Origin: an uncultured Leucobacter sp.
Lineage (GTDB): Bacteria; Actinomycetota; Actinomycetes; Actinomycetales; Microbacteriaceae
Direction of reading: 5' to 3'
Length of the DNA: 5,504 bases
NCBI GenBank assembly: GCA_945952575.1
Contig: CAMFIY010000209.1
Span: forward strand, 1-5,504
In this document: positions 5,432-5,504 of the stretch, piece by piece
Layout of the letters: each line of letters begins with the position of its first letter
How positions within the stretch are numbered: position 1 is the first letter of the stretch
Notes under the pieces: model-generated
What the model was told of the DNA's origin: nothing
Database searches by the model: none
Seen by the model: the letters and a program-made list of their open reading frames with translations, nothing else
Translations under genes and position numbers: made by a program

Positions 5432-5504
5432 AATTCAGTGCCGATGGGTCGCTGCGGCAAGCCGCAGCTCGGCTTCCGCGAACGGAAACCGAGCAATTCA
5501 GTGC

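Larger units (their letters stand above)
5387..5504 (-). repeat. Tandem double-hairpin repeat: two identical 55-bp copies, 63-bp period
   Basis: Bases 5387-5441 and 5450-5504 are identical over all 55 positions, separated by an 8-bp spacer (5442-5449) that does not match the 8 bases after the first copy (5379-5386). Each copy holds two adjoining inverted repeats. Hairpin A (5404-5431 and 5467-5494) has a 12-pair stem with a 4-nt loop. Hairpin B (5388-5405 and 5451-5468) has 8-nt arms around 2 nt. In minus-strand RNA the A loop is UUCG, its one odd pair is a G-U wobble, and B can close as G-CUUG-C. In plus-strand RNA the odd pair is a C/A mismatch and the loops are less stable. A 7-base remnant of the unit's first bases (GCACTGA) recurs in phase at 5378-5372. 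No T-run follows. The array reaches the window edge, so more copies may exist. Its function is unknown; it lies just upstream of the hisE promoter. Confidence 0.85.

Noticed and set aside
5341..5496. N-terminal extension of hisE through the repeats, giving a repeated LGFRSRKPSCGLPQR peptide
   Set aside because: The frame stays open only because the 63-bp period is a multiple of three and the unit lacks stops. Family length and the KTFDVLFAEL start fix the GTG at 5340, and the -10 box lies within the extension.
5387..5504. CRISPR array
   Set aside because: The repeat is 55 bp with an 8-bp spacer and two strong internal hairpins, in an anabolic gene neighbourhood without cas genes. This does not fit CRISPR geometry of repeats near 30 bp and spacers near 30-40 bp.

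Overview
The window is high-GC DNA (roughly two thirds G+C by eye). Every gene I can support lies on the minus strand, so the biological reading direction runs from base 5504 down to base 1. Gene content and protein style point to an actinobacterium, most likely of the family Microbacteriaceae: a his block joined to a trp block, the actinobacterial Trp-operon membrane protein after trpE, an HGxxPAAW small membrane protein before trpC, and HisE/HisG of the actinobacterial type. The family-level call is inference from recalled gene order and sequence style, not from a search.

Layout in transcription order: (1) 5504-5387, two identical 55-bp copies of a double-hairpin repeat at a 63-bp period, running off the window edge. 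(2) A compact promoter at about 5353-5348, directly before hisE. (3) The his block: hisE (5340-5077), a 105-bp gap, hisG (4971-4132), hisF (4122-3343) and hisI (3346-3002); hisF and hisI overlap by 4 nt. (4) A 99-bp gap with a strong GC hairpin (2967-2944) and a second compact promoter (2914-2909) directly before trpE. (5) The trp block: trpE (2902-1307), a four-helix membrane protein of the Trp_oprn_chp family overlapping it by 8 nt (1314-673), a 95-bp gap with a possible internal promoter, a 77-aa two-helix HGxxPAAW/DUF6704 protein (577-344), and the first 114 codons of trpC (342-1), cut by the window start.

How they work together: HisG commits ATP and PRPP to histidine synthesis. HisE and HisI hydrolyse and open the product, and HisF is the cyclase half of imidazole-glycerol-phosphate synthase (its partner HisH is not in the window). 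TrpE makes anthranilate from chorismate, and TrpC makes indole-3-glycerol phosphate further down the Trp pathway. The two small membrane proteins have no established function, but they sit inside the trp block and probably share its expression.

The enzymes are ordinary. The non-routine signals are the tandem double-hairpin repeat upstream of the his promoter, and the apparent leaderless starts of both hisE and trpE: a TANNNT box 6-7 nt before a GTG start and no Shine-Dalgarno sequence.
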